Positions 5,452 to 7,299 of a DNA stretch of 7,299 nt are shown here, in pieces; position 1 is the first letter of the stretch; each line of letters opens with the position of its first letter. The stretch spans positions 1 through 7,299 of the forward strand of contig JABEVI010000129.1 in NCBI GenBank assembly GCA_013044085.1, written 5' to 3'. The notes below the pieces were generated by a model. That model was not told where the DNA came from and made no database searches. It saw nothing but the letters and a program-made list of their open reading frames with translations. The DNA is from Steroidobacteraceae bacterium. GTDB lineage: Bacteria; Pseudomonadota; Gammaproteobacteria; Steroidobacterales; Steroidobacteraceae. Position numbers and translations under genes: made by a program.

Positions 5452-6921
5452 TCAGAGACCCGCCGCCAGACTCAAGCGCCGCGGCCCCTCGGCGGTGGAA
5501 TGGCTCAACTCATGGTCGGCGCTGTCCATCCGCACCACGAGCTGCGCGAAGTGTTCCTCGCGCTCCCATCGCAGCGTGAGCTGCTCGGCGGCGGATTCGA
5601 GCAGACGGAAGCGCCCCGCAAACGCCGGATGCTCGTTGCGCAGGCGGATCAGCGCCAGCAGGTCGATGACCATGGGCTGCCGGAGGGCCGCGGTGACGTC
5701 CGCCGCCGAGTAGTGGTGGCGGTTGATGTCGCGGCCGACACCGGTGCGCGCGAGCAGCTCCAGGTCATTGTGACCGCCGAGCAAACCGACGTAATACACC
5801 TGCGGGATCCCGGGCAGGAAGAATTGGATCGCCCGCGCGAGCAGGTAACGCCGTTCGTCGCCACCGAGGGCGTCGAGGAAAGTGCAGTTGACCTGGTACA
5901 GATCGAGATTCGAGGCGGCAGCGCCGGTCGCCTTGCGGCTCTGGCCGCCGCTGCGCTCGTGGATGGACTCGACCAAGCGCTCGATCTCGTCGGCGGGAAC
6001 GAGACCGGGCCGCGCCGTGCGATCGGCCGGGTCGGCGCCGATGTCGACGATGCCGATGCCGTCGTGGGTGTCGAGTACGGTGATCGCATTCGTCGGTCGT
6101 ATCGCGATCCACTCCTTCAGGCGCGTGGCGGTGCGGAACTCGAAGGCATGCAGCACGAGCGGCGGCAACGCGAAGTCATACACCCAGTCGACGCGCGTCG
6201 AGATCTCGATCTGGCGCCGAAAGTAAGAATGCACCTCGACGAGCACCTCGATACCGAGACCGCGGCCGAGTGCCGCGAACTCGCCGATGAATTCGAACGT
6301 CTCGGGCAGCATGAAACAACTGCTGCCGGCCTTCTTGATCGCGTAACCGACGGCATCGAGGCGCACCATCCGCACGCCGTTCGCGGCGAGTGTCGCCAGG
6401 ATGCGCTGCAGATACGCCTTGCCCTGCGGGTGATGCACATCGATGTCGAGCTGCTGCGGTGTGAACGTCGTCCACAGGGTGCGCCTCTCGCCGTTGGCGA
6501 GTGTGACCTCGCGGAACGGCAACCCGGGTCGCGGCCGGTAGATCCGCGCCACATCGGCCTCGGCCGGGCTGGCGCCGAAGACCGCCTCGCGCGTCAAGAA
6601 CAGGCCGTCATAGGGTGAATCCGCACCACGCCGCGAGTAATCGAGAAACTGCGGGGAACGGTCAGAGATGTGGTTGACGATGACATCGGCCATCAAGTCG
6701 ATGCGGCGTGACAAGGCGGCGACGTCGTTCCAGTCACCGAGCCGCGGATCCACGCGCGTATGGTCGATCGGGTCGAAGCCCGCATCCGCGCCGTCGATCG
6801 GATCGTAGAACGGCAACAGGTGAACGGCGCCGAATACACCGGCGAGTTCGCCGCACAACAGCCGCTCCAGATCCCGGATGCCGCCACCGCCCATGCGATC
6901 GACGTAGGCGATCAACTGCAC
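5452..6921 (-). CDS. Sucrose phosphorylase (GH13 subfamily 18)
   Basis: A 489-residue cytoplasmic enzyme that splits sucrose with phosphate into alpha-glucose 1-phosphate and fructose by a retaining double displacement. The sequence follows Bifidobacterium adolescentis sucrose phosphorylase nearly end to end as I recall it. Key residues: nucleophile Asp189 in VRLDAVGY, acid/base Glu229 in LVEVHSY, transition-state stabiliser Asp287 in LDTHDGIG, and substrate-pocket residues Asp46 and Phe49 in DGADAGFDPIDH. The loops RPRPGLPF (129-136) and AAASNLDLYQVN (334-345) match sucrose-specific enzymes, favouring sucrose over sucrose-6-phosphate. Glucosylglycerol or glucosylglycerate phosphorylase, from the same subfamily, remain possible. 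The short C-terminal beta domain ends at 489. The GTG at 6921 is the only canonical start before an upstream stop at 6996-6994, yet it lacks a Shine-Dalgarno. The homologous region seems to begin several residues earlier, and an ATC at 6945 (497 residues) has good Shine-Dalgarno spacing. No sugar transporter or fructokinase is visible nearby. Confidence 0.93.
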   Translation of the reverse strand: MQLIAYVDRMGGGGIRDLERLLCGELAGVFGAVHLLPFYDPIDGADAGFDPIDHTRVDPRLGDWNDVAALSRRIDLMADVIVNHISDRSPQFLDYSRRGADSPYDGLFLTREAVFGASPAEADVARIYRPRPGLPFREVTLANGERRTLWTTFTPQQLDIDVHHPQGKAYLQRILATLAANGVRMVRLDAVGYAIKKAGSSCFMLPETFEFIGEFAALGRGLGIEVLVEVHSYFRRQIEISTRVDWVYDFALPPLVLHAFEFRTATRLKEWIAIRPTNAITVLDTHDGIGIVDIGADPADRTARPGLVPADEIERLVESIHERSGGQSRKATGAAASNLDLYQVNCTFLDALGGDERRYLLARAIQFFLPGIPQVYYVGLLGGHNDLELLARTGVGRDINRHHYSAADVTAALRQPMVIDLLALIRLRNEHPAFAGRFRLLESAAEQLTLRWEREEHFAQLVVRMDSADHELSHSTAEGPRRLSLAAGL

Positions 6922-6952
6922 CCGGTTGTTGCTTCGAGTTTCGATTGGTTTT

Positions 6953-6958
6953 CTCCCT
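6953..6958 (-). promoter_or_regulatory. Strong Shine-Dalgarno upstream of the phosphorylase, misplaced for its GTG start
   Basis: On the minus strand AGGGAG (6958-6953) is followed by seven bases and then ATC (6945-6943), in frame with the phosphorylase. This is ideal Shine-Dalgarno spacing for ATC but leaves 31 bases to the GTG at 6921. It is the only purine-rich ribosome-binding sequence in the leader, so it bears directly on which start is used. Confidence 0.6.
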
Positions 6959-6995
6959 GCGATTCGGCGCGCGGCGGGCCGAGCGACCCGCGATC

Positions 6996-7007
6996 ACAAT
7001 CGATTGT
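6996..7007 (-). promoter_or_regulatory. Palindromic operator overlapping the phosphorylase promoter
   Basis: ACAATCGATTGT is a perfect 12-bp palindrome. Allowing one mismatched pair it extends to 18 bp (6993-7010). It covers most of the -10 box and reaches the predicted transcript start, a position where a bound protein would block RNA polymerase. An even palindrome with a central CG step is typical of LacI-family operators, which often control sucrose genes; the identity of the regulator is inference, and none is encoded in the window. Confidence 0.6.
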
Positions 7008-7031
7008 AATATCCGTTATCGCCGCTTGCAA
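7003..7031 (-). promoter_or_regulatory. Sigma-70-type promoter of the phosphorylase gene
   Basis: Read on the minus strand, -35 box TTGCAA (7031-7026, 4 of 6) is followed by 17 bases and -10 box TACAAT (7008-7003, 5 of 6). The predicted transcript start is near 6996, giving a leader of about 50-75 bases depending on the start codon. It lies between the end of the ClC gene and the phosphorylase, so the phosphorylase need not depend on read-through from the ClC gene. Confidence 0.65.
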
Positions 7032-7039
7032 AGCAAGCG
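7023..7039 (-). repeat. 7-bp perfect inverted repeat after the ClC gene, overlapping the -35 box
   Basis: CGCTTGC (7023-7029) and GCAAGCG (7033-7039) flank AAA. In minus-strand RNA it forms a 7-bp hairpin 21 bases after the ClC stop, with loop UUU. The bases after it (GCGATAACGG) contain no T-run, so it is not a canonical terminator. Because it covers the phosphorylase -35 box, it may be a second regulator site or serve both purposes. Confidence 0.5.
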
Positions 7040-7060
7040 CCGAGCAGCGCGAATCGAGGC

Positions 7061-7299
7061 TCAGTGACCCGCGGGGTCGGCCCGGGCGATGAACACCTTC
7101 GCCAAGGTGTGGTAGAGGGAGCGACGGCACACGAGCGCGCTCGCCGCCCGCCCGATCAGCACCACCGCCATCAGCGGCAACGTCAGCGCCCGATTGCCCG
7201 TCATCTCGGTCACGATCACGAGTGCGGTCAGGGGCGCCTGTACGACGCCGGCGAAATAGGCTGCCATCGCCATCAATACCATCGCGCCGGCCGGCGCGA
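7061..7299 (-). CDS. ClC-family chloride channel or H+/Cl- antiporter, C-terminal end
   Basis: The last 78 residues of an inner-membrane protein whose start lies beyond the right edge. The visible part begins APAGAMVLMAMAAYFAGVVQAP, continues with LTALVIVTEMTGN and the hydrophobic LPLMAVVLIGRAAS, and ends in RRSLYHTLAKVF and a short polar tail. This matches the last membrane helices of bacterial ClC proteins; E. coli ClcA has RAPLTGIILVLEMT and KPLY in the same order. The Tyr in RRSLY (codon 7114-7112) aligns with the chloride-coordinating Tyr445 of ClcA. There is no C-terminal CBS domain. The gating glutamate and proton glutamate lie outside the window, so channel and antiporter cannot be separated. 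It is on the same strand as the phosphorylase, with a 139-base gap holding a separate promoter. Confidence 0.88.
   Translation of the reverse strand, partial: APAGAMVLMAMAAYFAGVVQAPLTALVIVTEMTGNRALTLPLMAVVLIGRAASALVCRRSLYHTLAKVFIARADPAGH

Noticed and set aside
5371..6618. 415-codon open frame on the plus strand opposite the phosphorylase
   Set aside because: It is antisense to a gene with all catalytic residues intact. No domain is recognisable, and the composition is typical of a shadow frame.

Overview
The window is GC-rich and gene-dense. Its gene set and pairings fit a proteobacterium, most likely a gammaproteobacterium: an rnr-rlmB pair, a tRNA-Leu with an encoded CCA end, a short HPF/RaiA-type protein and a periplasmic-sensor diguanylate cyclase. 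A high-GC lineage near Xanthomonadales, Nevskiales or Steroidobacterales is a guess, because nothing here fixes the genus. Most stretches carry long open frames on the opposite strand, which are by-products of the GC content.

Left third (1-2718, minus strand): a housekeeping RNA-metabolism pair. RNase R (rnr) is complete, and 14 bases after its stop comes the start of rlmB, the 23S rRNA Gm2251 methyltransferase, which runs off the left edge after 123 residues.

Centre (2719-3409, plus strand): divergent from rnr, a good sigma-70-type promoter with a GC-rich discriminator drives tRNA-Leu(CAG). A 154-base leader with several inverted repeats follows, then a small ribosome-associated HPF/RaiA-family protein. 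Together with rnr and rlmB, this makes positions 1-3409 a translation and RNA-turnover neighbourhood.

Right half (3426-7299, minus strand): a putative ClC chloride channel (C-terminus only, entering from the right edge), a GH13_18 sucrose phosphorylase, and a diguanylate cyclase with a signal peptide, an alpha-helical (TPR-like) periplasmic region, one membrane helix and a GGEEF domain. The phosphorylase has its own minus-strand promoter, and a perfect 12-bp palindrome overlaps its -10 box, as expected for a repressor site. Its translation start is odd: the only canonical start is a GTG without a Shine-Dalgarno sequence, while a strong Shine-Dalgarno sits 7 bases before an in-frame ATC. The phosphorylase and cyclase lie close together on one strand and may be co-transcribed, which would put a c-di-GMP synthase under sugar control; this is inference.

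I found no CRISPR array, insertion sequence, phage gene or obvious new multi-gene system. The best leads are the phosphorylase start and operator, the phosphorylase-cyclase tandem, and the structured leader before the HPF-like gene.
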